From CAVVYW01 sp963752605 (GTDB taxonomy: Bacteria; Actinomycetota; Thermoleophilia; Solirubrobacterales; 70-9): a DNA stretch of 64,000 bases. The notes under the pieces were generated by a model. It made no database searches. It saw nothing but the letters and a program-made list of their open reading frames with translations, and was not told the DNA's origin. Shown piece by piece: positions 17,026 to 24,517 of this stretch; within the stretch, counting starts at the first letter, position 1; each line of letters begins with the position of its first letter. The translations under genes and the position numbers were made by a program. The stretch spans positions 1,550,001-1,614,000 of the forward strand of contig CAVVYW010000005.1 in NCBI GenBank assembly GCA_963752605.1, read 5' to 3'.

Positions 17026-18429
17026 ATGCCCAAGCAGGCCGACGCCGACGTGCTCGTCATCTTCGGGATCACCGGCGACCTGGCGAAGAGGATGACCTTC
17101 CAGGCGCTCTACCGGCTCGCCGCGAACGGGTCGCTGACGATCCCCGTGATCGGGGTGGGCCGCAGCGAGTGGACCGACGACGAGCTGAGGGAGCACGCTC
17201 GCAAGTCGGTCAAGGCCGCCGTCAAGGACTTCGACGAGAAGGCCTTCAAGAAGCTCGCGAAGCTGCTCACCTACGTCCGGGGCGACTACTCGAAGCCGGA
17301 GACCTGCGAGCGGCTCAGGGAGGCGATGGGCACGGCGAAGCGCCCGGTCTTCTACCTGGAGATCCCGCCGTCCCTGTTCGCGATGGTGGTCGGGCAACTC
17401 GGGGACGCCGGCCTGACCAAGAACGCCCGCGTCGTGATCGAGAAGCCCTTCGGCCACGACCTCAGGTCGGCCCAGGAGCTGGACCGCGAGCTGCACGAGG
17501 TCCTGGACGAGGAGCAGATCTACCGGATCGACCACTTCCTCGGCAAGGAACCGGTGATGGACATCATCTACCTCCGGTTCGGCAATTCGGTGTTCGAGCC
17601 GATCTGGAACCGGCGCTACGTCCACTCGGTCCAGATCACGATGGCCGAGGACTTCGGCGTCGAGGACCGGGGCAACTTCTACGACCCCGTCGGCGCCCTG
17701 CGCGACGTGGTCCAGAACCACCTGCTCCAGGTGCTGGCGCTGACCGCGATGGAGCCGCCGGCGCGCGGGTCGGACCTCGACCCGGTCCGCCACGCCAAGC
17801 TCGATCTGTTCAAGTCGATTCGGTCCGCCAACCCGAGGCAGTACGTGCGAGGCCAGTACGAGGGTTACCGGAGGGTCAAGGGGGTCGACCCGAAGTCCAC
17901 GACCGAGACCTACGTCGCCCTCCGCCTCGAGATCGAGAACTGGCGCTGGTGGGGCGTCCCCTTCTTCCTGCGGGCGGGCAAGGAGATGGCCGGCAGGGCG
18001 ACCGAGGTCCGGGTGATCCTGAAGAGCCCTCCTCCGGTCGGCATCGGCGGCCGCAAGCCCACCCCGGAGACCGACGAGATCGTGCTCCGGATCGACCCCG
18101 ACCCCGGCGCCTTCTTCCTGCTCGAGGCGAAGTCGCCCGGCGAGGACAAGCTCCGGCGGGTCCACCTGGACCTTCTCTTCGAGGAGCAGTTCGGCGGCCA
18201 GCCCGGGGCCTATGAGCGCCTCCTGTGCGACGCCCTGCACGGGGACCAACAGCACTTTTCCCTCCAGGACGCGGTCGAGGAGACCTGGCGAATCGTCGAG
18301 CCCCTGATCGAGAAGCCGCCCCCTGTCGTGCCCTACAAGAAGGGCAGCTGGGGTCCCAAGGAGGCCGACAAGCTGATGCGCGGCATGCGGGGGTGGCGCG
18401 AGCCCTGGCTCCCCACCGGGGACAAGTAG
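17026..18429 (+). CDS. zwf: Glucose-6-phosphate 1-dehydrogenase
   Basis: 467 aa, first enzyme of the oxidative pentose phosphate pathway, glucose 6-phosphate to 6-phosphogluconolactone with NADP(+) or NAD(+). The coenzyme loop is GITGDLAKRM (family GxxGDLA), the substrate/active-site signature is RIDHFLGKE, and EKPFGHDL is present. There is no opcA (G6PDH assembly protein) next to it, unlike many actinobacteria. ATG 17026 gives a standard N-terminus. The next gene follows after 11 bp. Confidence 0.96.
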   Translation: MPKQADADVLVIFGITGDLAKRMTFQALYRLAANGSLTIPVIGVGRSEWTDDELREHARKSVKAAVKDFDEKAFKKLAKLLTYVRGDYSKPETCERLREAMGTAKRPVFYLEIPPSLFAMVVGQLGDAGLTKNARVVIEKPFGHDLRSAQELDRELHEVLDEEQIYRIDHFLGKEPVMDIIYLRFGNSVFEPIWNRRYVHSVQITMAEDFGVEDRGNFYDPVGALRDVVQNHLLQVLALTAMEPPARGSDLDPVRHAKLDLFKSIRSANPRQYVRGQYEGYRRVKGVDPKSTTETYVALRLEIENWRWWGVPFFLRAGKEMAGRATEVRVILKSPPPVGIGGRKPTPETDEIVLRIDPDPGAFFLLEAKSPGEDKLRRVHLDLLFEEQFGGQPGAYERLLCDALHGDQQHFSLQDAVEETWRIVEPLIEKPPPVVPYKKGSWGPKEADKLMRGMRGWREPWLPTGDK

Positions 18430-18440
18430 AGTCAGCGGCG

Positions 18441-18899
18441 ATGTCCCAGGCGACCCTCCACACCAACGCCGGCGCGATCACCGTCCAGTTCTTCGACGAC
18501 GACGCGCCGAAGACGGTCGAGAACTTCCGCAAGCTGGCGGGCGACGGCTTCTACGACGGCCTGATCTTCCACCGGGTGATCCCCGACTTCATGATCCAGG
18601 GCGGCTGCCCGGAGGGGACCGGCACGGGCGGCCCCGGCTACACGTTCGAGGACGAGTTCAACGAGCACAAGATCGTCCGCGGCGCCCTGGCGATGGCGAA
18701 CTCAGGGCCCAACACCAATGGCTCGCAGTTCTTCATCGTCACCACCGAGGCCGCATCCTGGCTGGACGGCAAGCACACCGTCTTCGGCGAGGTCACCGAC
18801 GGCATGGACGCGGTGGACGCGATCGAGAAGACGGAGGCCGGCCCCGGCGACAAGCCGGTCTCGCCGCAGACGATCGAGCGGGTCGAGCTCTCGGACTGA
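18441..18899 (+). CDS. Peptidyl-prolyl cis-trans isomerase, cyclophilin type
   Basis: 152 aa, cytoplasmic (no signal peptide). It speeds proline isomerisation in protein folding. The cyclophilin core is clear: FHRVIPDFMIQGG (catalytic Arg), GPGYTFEDEF, ALAMANSGPNTNGSQFFI and LDGKHTVFGEV. ATG 18441 is chosen because the open frame upstream lies inside zwf and has no family homology. It is 11 bp behind zwf and may be cotranscribed. Confidence 0.96.
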   Translation: MSQATLHTNAGAITVQFFDDDAPKTVENFRKLAGDGFYDGLIFHRVIPDFMIQGGCPEGTGTGGPGYTFEDEFNEHKIVRGALAMANSGPNTNGSQFFIVTTEAASWLDGKHTVFGEVTDGMDAVDAIEKTEAGPGDKPVSPQTIERVELSD

Positions 18900-18939
18900 A
18901 CCGGCTCGCGCGGCACCCGGAGGTGGTTTGATCTCCGGG

Positions 18940-20103
18940 ATGGGAGGACGTCAGCTGGCCTCAGTCTGGGCGGCTCTGCTGGCCGCCGCGCTCGGGTTGC
19001 TCGCGCCGGGGCACGCCCTGGGACAGAGTGGTGGCGATCAGTGCCTCCAGGCCGACCCGCCGCCGATCTCCGCGCCGCCCAATCCGCTTCGCTTCGGCGT
19101 CGCGCCCTTGGCGGCCGGGAGCGCGGGAGCGTCCCAGCTCCAGCCGAAGCCCGAGAACCCCGACGCCGCGCTCGCCGCGCTGGTCCGGCTGCGACCCGAG
19201 CGGAGGGAGCTGGTCCTGCGGCTCAACCGGATGTTCATGGCCGACGGCACCGACGGAATCCAGCGGTTCGCCGCGATCGTCGACCGCTTCGCCGCGGCAG
19301 GGTTCCAGACCGAGCTGCAGGTCCGCTACCACCCCGGCCCGGGGCAGGAGGGGGACATGGCCGCCTGGGAGGCGTACGTGCGCCAGGCCGCCTCGATCCT
19401 GGGGCGGCGCCCGAGCGTCACCGCCCTCTCGATCACGAACGAGGCCAACTTCACCGCCTCGCCCAACACCTCAGACGGGGCGTACGAGGGGGTGCGGCAG
19501 GCGATCGTGACCGGAATCCTCGCCGCCCGCGACGAGCTCGATCGGATGCACCGGACCGACGTCGAGCTCGGCTTCTCCTTCGCGTGGAGGTGGATCCCCA
19601 GCTCGGACGTGTCCTTCTGGGATGAGCTCGGCGCCCGTGGCAACGCCGAATTCCGAGCGGCAGTCGACTACGTCGGCCTGCAGGTCTATCCGCACCTCGT
19701 CTGGCCGCCCGCGCCGCTGCCGGGCCGCTCGGCGGGCGACGAGGTCGTCGAGGCGCTGACGCTGCTCCGCCACTGCTACATGCCCAAGGCCGGGCTCGGG
19801 CCCGAGGTGGATCTGTGGATCAGCGAGAACGGCTACGCGACCAACCTCGGTCGCACCGAGGCCCAGCAGAACGCCTCGCTCACCTCGACGCTGGCCGAGG
19901 TGCATCGCTACTCGGGAACCCTCGGCGTCACCGACTACCGCTGGTTCAACCTGCGGGACAACAACTCGACCGGTCCCGACCTCTTCGACGCGGTGGGGCT
20001 GCTGAGGGACGACTACTCAGAGAAGCCGACGTTCGGGACCTACCGTGCCGCGATCGAGCAGCTCGGGCGTGGCGCGCGCAAGAAGAAGCGCCGGCACCCG
20101 TAG
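18940..20103 (+). CDS. Secreted glycoside hydrolase-like protein, clan GH-A type
   Basis: About 387 aa from ATG 18940. Signal peptide at residues about 5-28. The fold looks like a TIM barrel glycosidase: Glu168 in SITNEANF would be the acid/base and Glu296 in WISENGYATN the nucleophile, the usual clan A pairing at the ends of strands 4 and 7. RFGVAPL and YVGLQVYPH fit barrel strands. The GH family and substrate cannot be set without a search. It ends in a short basic tail, RGARKKKRRHP, without cysteines. Confidence 0.72.
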   Translation: MGGRQLASVWAALLAAALGLLAPGHALGQSGGDQCLQADPPPISAPPNPLRFGVAPLAAGSAGASQLQPKPENPDAALAALVRLRPERRELVLRLNRMFMADGTDGIQRFAAIVDRFAAAGFQTELQVRYHPGPGQEGDMAAWEAYVRQAASILGRRPSVTALSITNEANFTASPNTSDGAYEGVRQAIVTGILAARDELDRMHRTDVELGFSFAWRWIPSSDVSFWDELGARGNAEFRAAVDYVGLQVYPHLVWPPAPLPGRSAGDEVVEALTLLRHCYMPKAGLGPEVDLWISENGYATNLGRTEAQQNASLTSTLAEVHRYSGTLGVTDYRWFNLRDNNSTGPDLFDAVGLLRDDYSEKPTFGTYRAAIEQLGRGARKKKRRHP

Positions 20104-20112
20104 GCTTCCTGC

Positions 20113-20409
20113 ATGTCGATCGGCGACAGACTCCGCGGCATCTTCCGTACCGCCGGTGGGCCGCTGCACACGGACGGGCTCGAGGAATTACAGATCGGCG
20201 ACGCCTCCTACGATGATTGGGAGGTCGTCCGCGACTTCGAAGAGCTGGAGGCCGCACGCGCCTGGCGGCAGCAGCTCACGGACGCCGGCCTGGAGGCGGT
20301 GATCACGGCGGATCACGAGCTGGATGAGTGGGGCCGCGGCGACGTCGCACTGCGGGTGCCGCCGGGGCGGTGGTCCGAGGCGAACGAGCTGCTCGACGAG
20401 CCCGCCTAG
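20113..20409 (+). CDS. Small DUF2007-like putative signal-transducing protein
   Basis: 98 aa, soluble. The central part, DWEVVRDFEELEAARAW followed by LTDAGLEAVI and LRVPPGRWSEANELLDE, follows the beta-alpha-beta pattern of the DUF2007/PII-like putative signal-transducing family, which is known only by fold. It lies 9 bp after the glycosidase-like gene and 4 bp before a convergent acetyltransferase gene. Confidence 0.65.
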   Translation: MSIGDRLRGIFRTAGGPLHTDGLEELQIGDASYDDWEVVRDFEELEAARAWRQQLTDAGLEAVITADHELDEWGRGDVALRVPPGRWSEANELLDEPA

Positions 20410-20413
20410 CGGC

Positions 20414-21007
20414 TCATCCGGGGACCGGCCTCCACATCAGCCAGAGCGGCGGCGAGTCCTCCAGGCTGATCTCGTCGGTCAGCTCGAAGCCGAAGCGGCG
20501 GTAGTAGGGGATGTTCGACTCGCGCTGGGTCTCCAGGTAGCAGCCGACCCGGTCCGCGTCGGCGCGGGCGAGGCCCGGCTCGATCAGGGCGGTGCCCACC
20601 CCGCCCCGCTGCGCGGACGGCTTCACGGCCAGCGTCTGCAGATACCAGTGCGGCTCCCGGGGGTGGTGCCTGCCGATCAGCTCCTCCCAGCGGCCGCCGC
20701 GGGCAAGCGAGTCGATTCCCTCCGGAAGCAGGGACAGGAGCTCGGTGAGTCGCTCGCGCCGGCTCAGCTCGAGCGTCCCGGGCGGAAACCAGAGCGCCGC
20801 CCCCGCCGTGTCCGGTGTGGTCCAGGCGCCGCCGCGCGGCATGTAGACCCGCCGGATCATCGCCCGGTAGTGGCGCGGCAGCAGCCGCCGGCGCTGCCAG
20901 TCGCGCCGCAGGAGCCAGACCCAGATCTCGTTGTCGAAGAAGCCGTCGGCGACGGCCCGGGCCGCGCCACGGACCAGCTCCTGCGTGATCGGGACGACCG
21001 GGATCAT
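20414..21007 (-). CDS. GNAT-family N-acetyltransferase
   Basis: 197 aa. The acetyl-CoA binding motif is VKPSAQRGGVGTALI (pattern QRGGVGTAL), followed by the usual C-terminal strand region ETQRESNIPYYRRFGFELTDEI. The N-terminal half is helical and resembles actinobacterial GNAT proteins acting on small molecules. The acceptor substrate is unknown. It ends 12 bp upstream of its neighbour's stop on the same strand, so it is probably downstream of the RDD gene in one operon. Confidence 0.88.
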   Translation of the reverse strand: MIPVVPITQELVRGAARAVADGFFDNEIWVWLLRRDWQRRRLLPRHYRAMIRRVYMPRGGAWTTPDTAGAALWFPPGTLELSRRERLTELLSLLPEGIDSLARGGRWEELIGRHHPREPHWYLQTLAVKPSAQRGGVGTALIEPGLARADADRVGCYLETQRESNIPYYRRFGFELTDEISLEDSPPLWLMWRPVPG

Positions 21008-21019
21008 CCCCGTACCGAA

Positions 21020-21868
21020 TCAGGAATCGAGGTCGAAGAGCTCCCGGTCGAGCTGGGGGTCCGCGTAGAAGACCAGCGTCCCCGCCCTGCGATCGGGCCA
21101 GCCACGGCGGCGCTGCTCGAACAGCACCCCCCAGAAGCCGAGCAGGAGCGGCAGGGCGGAGAGCGGCAGCCAGATCGCGCGGCGAATCGCCTGGCCCGTC
21201 CTCACCTCGCTGCCATCCGCCGAGAGCATCCGGATCCCCGCGAAGGACATCCCCGGGGTGCGCCCCGCGCCGGACCAGAACACGACCAGGTAGGCCCCGG
21301 CGATGAGCGTCCAGGCGGTCGCTCCGAGCGCGATCACCACCCGGCCCGCCTCGTTGTCGCCCGAAGCGAGGGTCGAGACGAGCAGGGCGATCGCCGCGGA
21401 GATGAGCAGCAGCCCCCCGTAGACGACGCCGGCGTCGATCGCCAGGGCCAGCGCTCTGGAGACCGTGCCGGCGTAAAGCGGCCTGGCGGTCCGAGGCGGG
21501 CGCCTCAGCGCGACATGCGCCGCCCGCTCGACCACCTCGTCCAGCCGGCGCACCGCTCGGCGCAGCCCCCGGCGCAGGTCCTCCAACAGTCCAACGCCCT
21601 GCGAGGTGATCGCCGAGCGGACCTCGGGCGCTTCGGCGACGCGCTCGACCAGCTGCTGGGCCTCCTCACTCTCCAGCACCTTGGCCCAGACCCGCTTCGA
21701 GGTCTCGCTCTCCAGGACGCGCTCCGTCGCCCGTTCGACGGCGGTGCTGTCGAGCGCGCGGTCGACTCTGTTTCCGACGGCACGGTCGATTCCCAGCCGT
21801 CGCGCCAGCCCGCGCGCCCCGCGCCAGCCGGCCCCGGCGGCCCTTGTTATTGGAGAGCGCTCGCTCAC
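21020..21868 (-). CDS. RDD-family membrane protein
   Basis: About 282 aa from GTG 21868 (TTG 21883 possible). Residues about 1-120 are a soluble, charged, helical region with repeated VERATERVLESE-type segments. Residues about 125-260 carry the RDD domain: ALAIDAGVVYGGLLLI as the first membrane helix, a second helix around ALGATAWTLIAGAYLVVFW, the conserved GRTPGMSFAGIRM loop, and a last helix LPLSALPLLLGFWGVLF. RDD proteins are proposed transporters or stress-linked membrane proteins; the role here is unknown. Confidence 0.85.
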   Translation of the reverse strand: MSERSPITRAAGAGWRGARGLARRLGIDRAVGNRVDRALDSTAVERATERVLESETSKRVWAKVLESEEAQQLVERVAEAPEVRSAITSQGVGLLEDLRRGLRRAVRRLDEVVERAAHVALRRPPRTARPLYAGTVSRALALAIDAGVVYGGLLLISAAIALLVSTLASGDNEAGRVVIALGATAWTLIAGAYLVVFWSGAGRTPGMSFAGIRMLSADGSEVRTGQAIRRAIWLPLSALPLLLGFWGVLFEQRRRGWPDRRAGTLVFYADPQLDRELFDLDS

Positions 21869-21929
21869 GGCGCGTCCGGGCAAGCGTAGTCAGCCCGGGC
21901 CGCGCTTTTGGTTAGGCGTGTCCCAGCAT

Positions 21930-22424
21930 CTAGACGGCGTCGCCGGCGGGGTCCACCACCAGCCACAACCCGCCGAACTCCTCGACGTTGTGGCAGAGGA
22001 CCTCGCCCTTGCCCTCGTGGGCATAGAAGTAGAGGGGGTGGCCGTTGTAGGTCACCTGTGTGGAGCCGTCGTCGCGCTGGATCGTGCCGAGCAGCTGCGC
22101 CTTGGCGCCGGGGCCCCCCTGGGGCTCCCCCTCGGTCAGGACGGGCGGCCACGCCTCCGCGCAGGCCCCGTAGCACTCGGCCTTCGGGCCGCTCTCCTTG
22201 TCGAACAGGTAGATCGCCTGGTCGGTGTCGTCGAACAGCATCTGTCCGTACTCGGAGTCCCCGACCTTGATCATGGTGCCGGGGGCCGTCGGCTCGGCGG
22301 CGGTCGTGGCCGTCGCGGTTTCCGGTCCGCCCGCGGCTGAATCGGAGGAATCATCGTCGTCGCCGCCGCAGCCGGCCACCAGCAGCGCTCCGGCGGTGGC
22401 GGCGAGGATCAGCGGTCGAAGCAT
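21930..22424 (-). CDS. Lipoprotein with PF03640-type secreted repeats
   Basis: 164 aa from ATG 22424. N-terminal lipobox LLVAGC predicts lipid anchoring at the membrane. After an Asp/Ser/Thr-rich linker come two repeats of the Lipoprotein_15/COG4315 type, with QAIYLFDKES...CYGACAEAWPPVLTEG and YNGHPLYFYAHEGKGEVLCHNVEEFGGLWLVV. The family is common in actinobacteria and has no settled function. Its start is about 55 bp downstream of another lipoprotein gene on the same strand. Confidence 0.86.
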   Translation of the reverse strand: MLRPLILAATAGALLVAGCGGDDDDSSDSAAGGPETATATTAAEPTAPGTMIKVGDSEYGQMLFDDTDQAIYLFDKESGPKAECYGACAEAWPPVLTEGEPQGGPGAKAQLLGTIQRDDGSTQVTYNGHPLYFYAHEGKGEVLCHNVEEFGGLWLVVDPAGDAV

Positions 22425-22448
22425 CTCCTGGGACTGTGCCGGGCCGGC

Positions 22449-22468
22449 CTTAAGCGCCGATAAGCGGG
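22449..22468 (+). promoter_or_regulatory. Weak direct repeat related to boxes A-C
   Basis: The plus-strand sequence CTTAAGCG-CC-GATAAGCG has two half-sites like the boxes at 2884, 8406 and 9948, but a 10-bp period and opposite orientation to the lipoprotein gene it precedes. Possibly chance. Confidence 0.2.
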
Positions 22469-22479
22469 CATCCCGGCGA

Positions 22480-22980
22480 TCAGGGCGCCCAGGTGAAGCG
22501 GACCTGGGCCGAGCCCTTGGCGCAGGCGACGAAGCGGGCATCGGACTTGACGTCGCGCTTCGTCTTGCAGGTGTAGTCCTCCAGCGTGCAGGTGCGGTTG
22601 TAGCCCTCCGGCTTGCCGGGGTCGTCGATGGTGCTGCAGCGGTTCTGCTCCTTCTCCCAGGCGGCGGCGAGCGCCGCGGCATCCTCGCACGGGACCCCCT
22701 TGAAACTCAGCCTGCTGATCGTCCCCTCGGTCTCGCAGGCGTTCGGATCCGAGGTCGGCTCCGCGGGGGTCGGCTCGGGGGCGGGTGCTTCCTTCTGCGG
22801 CTTCGCCGGCGCAGTGGTGGCCGGCTGCGTCGCGGTGGGAGCTGGAGCGGGGGCCACGGTCGGTGCCGTGGTGCCCGGGAGGGATGCGGTCTCGTCCTCG
22901 TCATCGGCGCAGCCGGAGAGCAGCAGCCCCGTGGCCGCGCACACCGCGGCGAGAAGTCGGCTGTTCGCAGGCAGGGTCAT
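22480..22980 (-). CDS. Hypothetical cysteine-containing lipoprotein
   Basis: 166 aa from ATG 22980. Lipobox LLLSGC near residue 24 predicts a lipoprotein, followed by about 60 residues of Pro/Ala/Thr linker. The C-terminal about 80 residues hold eight cysteines or so (CETEG, PCEDA, NRCSTID, RTCTLEDYTCKTK, VACAKG), suggesting a disulfide-stabilised exported domain. Family not recognised. The start overlaps the formate dehydrogenase stop by 4 bp, so the two are translationally coupled, although a metabolic link is not obvious. Confidence 0.8.
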   Translation of the reverse strand: MTLPANSRLLAAVCAATGLLLSGCADDEDETASLPGTTAPTVAPAPAPTATQPATTAPAKPQKEAPAPEPTPAEPTSDPNACETEGTISRLSFKGVPCEDAAALAAAWEKEQNRCSTIDDPGKPEGYNRTCTLEDYTCKTKRDVKSDARFVACAKGSAQVRFTWAP

Positions 22981-24182
22981 GCCTCCGACCTGAAGCGGGC
23001 CGCCTCCTCCGAGCCGCCGGTGGCATCGCCGGCGCTGTAGGAATGGGCTCCGGCGCCGGCCAGCTCGCCACCGTCGACGATCAGATACTCCTCCCGCAGG
23101 GGGCGCTCGGCGAACCACGACTCGAGGATCTCCCGCACGCCCGCGGCGTAACGCGCCTGAGCGGAGAGGCTGGTTCCGGAGACGTGTGGGGTCATGCCGT
23201 GGTGCGGCATCGCCCGCCAGGGATGGTCCCCCGGCGCCGGCTGCGGGAACCAGACATCGCCCGCGTAGCCGGCCAGCTGTCCCGACTCGAGCGCCCGGGC
23301 GACGGCGTCGCGGTCACAGATCTTGCCTCGCGCCGTGTTGACGATGTAAGCGCCGCGCTTCATCCGCCCGATCATCGCATCGTCGAAGAGATGCTCGGTC
23401 TCGGGATGGAGGGGAGCGTTGATGGTCACCACATCACAGACCGGCACCATCGCTTCCGCCGACTCGTGGAAGGTCACGCCCAGCTCCTCCTCGACCTCCG
23501 ACGGGAGCCGATGGCGATCGGTGTAGTGGAGCCCGACGTCAAAGGGTGCAAGGCGGCGCAGGACAGCCGAGCCGATCCGGCCTGCCGCCACGGTGCCGAC
23601 CTGCATTCCCTCGACGTCATAGGACCGGCTGACGCAGTCGGCGATGTTCCAGCCGCCTTCCACGACGGTCTGGTAGGACGGGATGTAGTTGCGGACCAGT
23701 GCGAGGATCATCATCACCACGTGCTCTGAGACGCTGATGCTGTTGCAGTAGGTGACCTCGGCCACGGTGATTCCTCGATCCATCGCGGCCTGGAGGTCCA
23801 CGTGGTCCGAGCCGATGCCCGCGGTGATCGCGAGCTTCAGTTCGGGTGCCTTGGCGATTCGCTCCGCCGTCAGGTAGGCGGGCCAGAATGGCTGCGAGAT
23901 CACCACTTCCGCGCCGGGAAGCCGGCGCTCGAACTCCGAGTCCGGGCCGTCCTTGTCGGAGGTGACGATCAGCTCGTGCCCGCCCGCCTCGAGGAATTCC
24001 CTCAGCCCGAGCTCGCCGGACACGCAGCCGAGCAGGTCACCCGGCTTGAAGTCGATCGTCTCCGGCGTGGGTGTCGTCTGACCATCGGGATACTCCGCGA
24101 TCGCCGGGATCCCGTCGCGCGGGTAGTCGGGCGGATAGCCGCCGGCAGGGTCGTCGTAGAGAACGCAGAGAATCGTGGCCAT
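22977..24182 (-). CDS. fdh: NAD-dependent formate dehydrogenase
   Basis: 401 aa from ATG 24182, the same size as the well-studied Pseudomonas sp. 101 enzyme. It oxidises formate to CO2 with NAD+, without metal or Mo cofactor, in the cytoplasm. Family residues are in place: the Asn in TYCNSISVSEH, the coenzyme loop GTVAAGRIG, the Asp of HYTDRHRLP that selects NAD+, Arg in VNTARGKICDRD, Gln in GDVWFPQPAP and His in MTPHVSGTSLSAQARYA. These separate it from phosphoglycerate dehydrogenases of the same superfamily. Coupled to a lipoprotein gene downstream. Confidence 0.96.
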   Translation of the reverse strand: MATILCVLYDDPAGGYPPDYPRDGIPAIAEYPDGQTTPTPETIDFKPGDLLGCVSGELGLREFLEAGGHELIVTSDKDGPDSEFERRLPGAEVVISQPFWPAYLTAERIAKAPELKLAITAGIGSDHVDLQAAMDRGITVAEVTYCNSISVSEHVVMMILALVRNYIPSYQTVVEGGWNIADCVSRSYDVEGMQVGTVAAGRIGSAVLRRLAPFDVGLHYTDRHRLPSEVEEELGVTFHESAEAMVPVCDVVTINAPLHPETEHLFDDAMIGRMKRGAYIVNTARGKICDRDAVARALESGQLAGYAGDVWFPQPAPGDHPWRAMPHHGMTPHVSGTSLSAQARYAAGVREILESWFAERPLREEYLIVDGGELAGAGAHSYSAGDATGGSEEAARFRSEA

Positions 24183-24247
24183 GGCTCCCCTTCGGTCTCG
24201 GTGAGGCGCTCCGCGCGGTCGAGCATAAACCGACCGGAGCGGTGGGA

Positions 24248-24279
24248 CGTAGCCCGGGCTGGTTCGGACCCGGGCTACG
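24248..24279. repeat. Perfect 11-bp inverted repeat, 10-nt loop
   Basis: The arms CGTAGCCCGGG and CCCGGGCTACG pair perfectly around a 10-nt loop. There is no T-run on either side, so an intrinsic terminator is unlikely in its simple form. It lies 66-97 bp upstream of the fdh start; a regulatory site or transcript structure is possible. Confidence 0.7.
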
Positions 24280-24438
24280 CCGCCGCTGTGAGTGCGTGGA
24301 AGACGAGCGTCTTGACCAGCCGAAGGGCGAGCTGTATGAGGCCCACCCACGTCGCGTACCGCGGCCGGTACCGCGCCTCCCACGAACAGGATCGCCCGTC
24401 TCGATCCGGCTTTGGAGCCCCTTGCCGGAATCTGGACG

Positions 24439-24460
24439 TATTACCGACTAGTGGGTAATA
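24439..24460. promoter_or_regulatory. 22-bp near-perfect palindrome, probable TetR-type operator
   Basis: TATTACCGACTAGT followed by GGGTAATA reads almost the same on both strands, with ACTAGT at its centre and one mismatched pair (G/G). It is 58-79 bp upstream of the P450 GTG start. Size and symmetry are typical of TetR-family operators. No TetR gene is in the window. Confidence 0.5.
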
Positions 24461-24486
24461 AGGAGCCAGGCGCGATCCGCGCCCAA

Positions 24487-24513
24487 GACTGGCCAGTCAG
24501 CCAGTAGGCTGGC
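24487..24513. promoter_or_regulatory. 12-bp perfect palindrome plus adjacent short hairpin
   Basis: GACTGGCCAGTC (24487-24498) is a perfect palindrome, followed by GCCAG-TAGG-CTGGC (24500-24513), which ends 4 bp before the P450 start codon. These could be a second operator or a structure affecting translation start. Confidence 0.35.
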
Positions 24514-24517
24514 ATGC

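Larger units (their letters stand above)
24183..24517. other. 335-bp divergent intergenic region between fdh and P450
   Basis: I see no convincing gene on either strand. It holds a long inverted repeat (24248-24279), a 22-bp near-palindrome (24439-24460), a 12-bp perfect palindrome (24487-24498) and a short hairpin (24500-24513). Promoters for both divergent genes must lie here; I could not place them confidently. Confidence 0.6.

Noticed and set aside
16933..18255. 440-codon minus-strand frame opposite zwf
   Set aside because: No motifs, lies antisense to a complete zwf.
6107..18429. Entner-Doudoroff pathway cluster
   Set aside because: No edd or eda gene is present; gnd shows the oxidative pentose phosphate route.
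22977..24182. Phosphoglycerate or hydroxypyruvate dehydrogenase
   Set aside because: The formate-dehydrogenase-specific segments TYCNSISVSEH, DVWFPQPAP and MTPHVSGTSL are all present.
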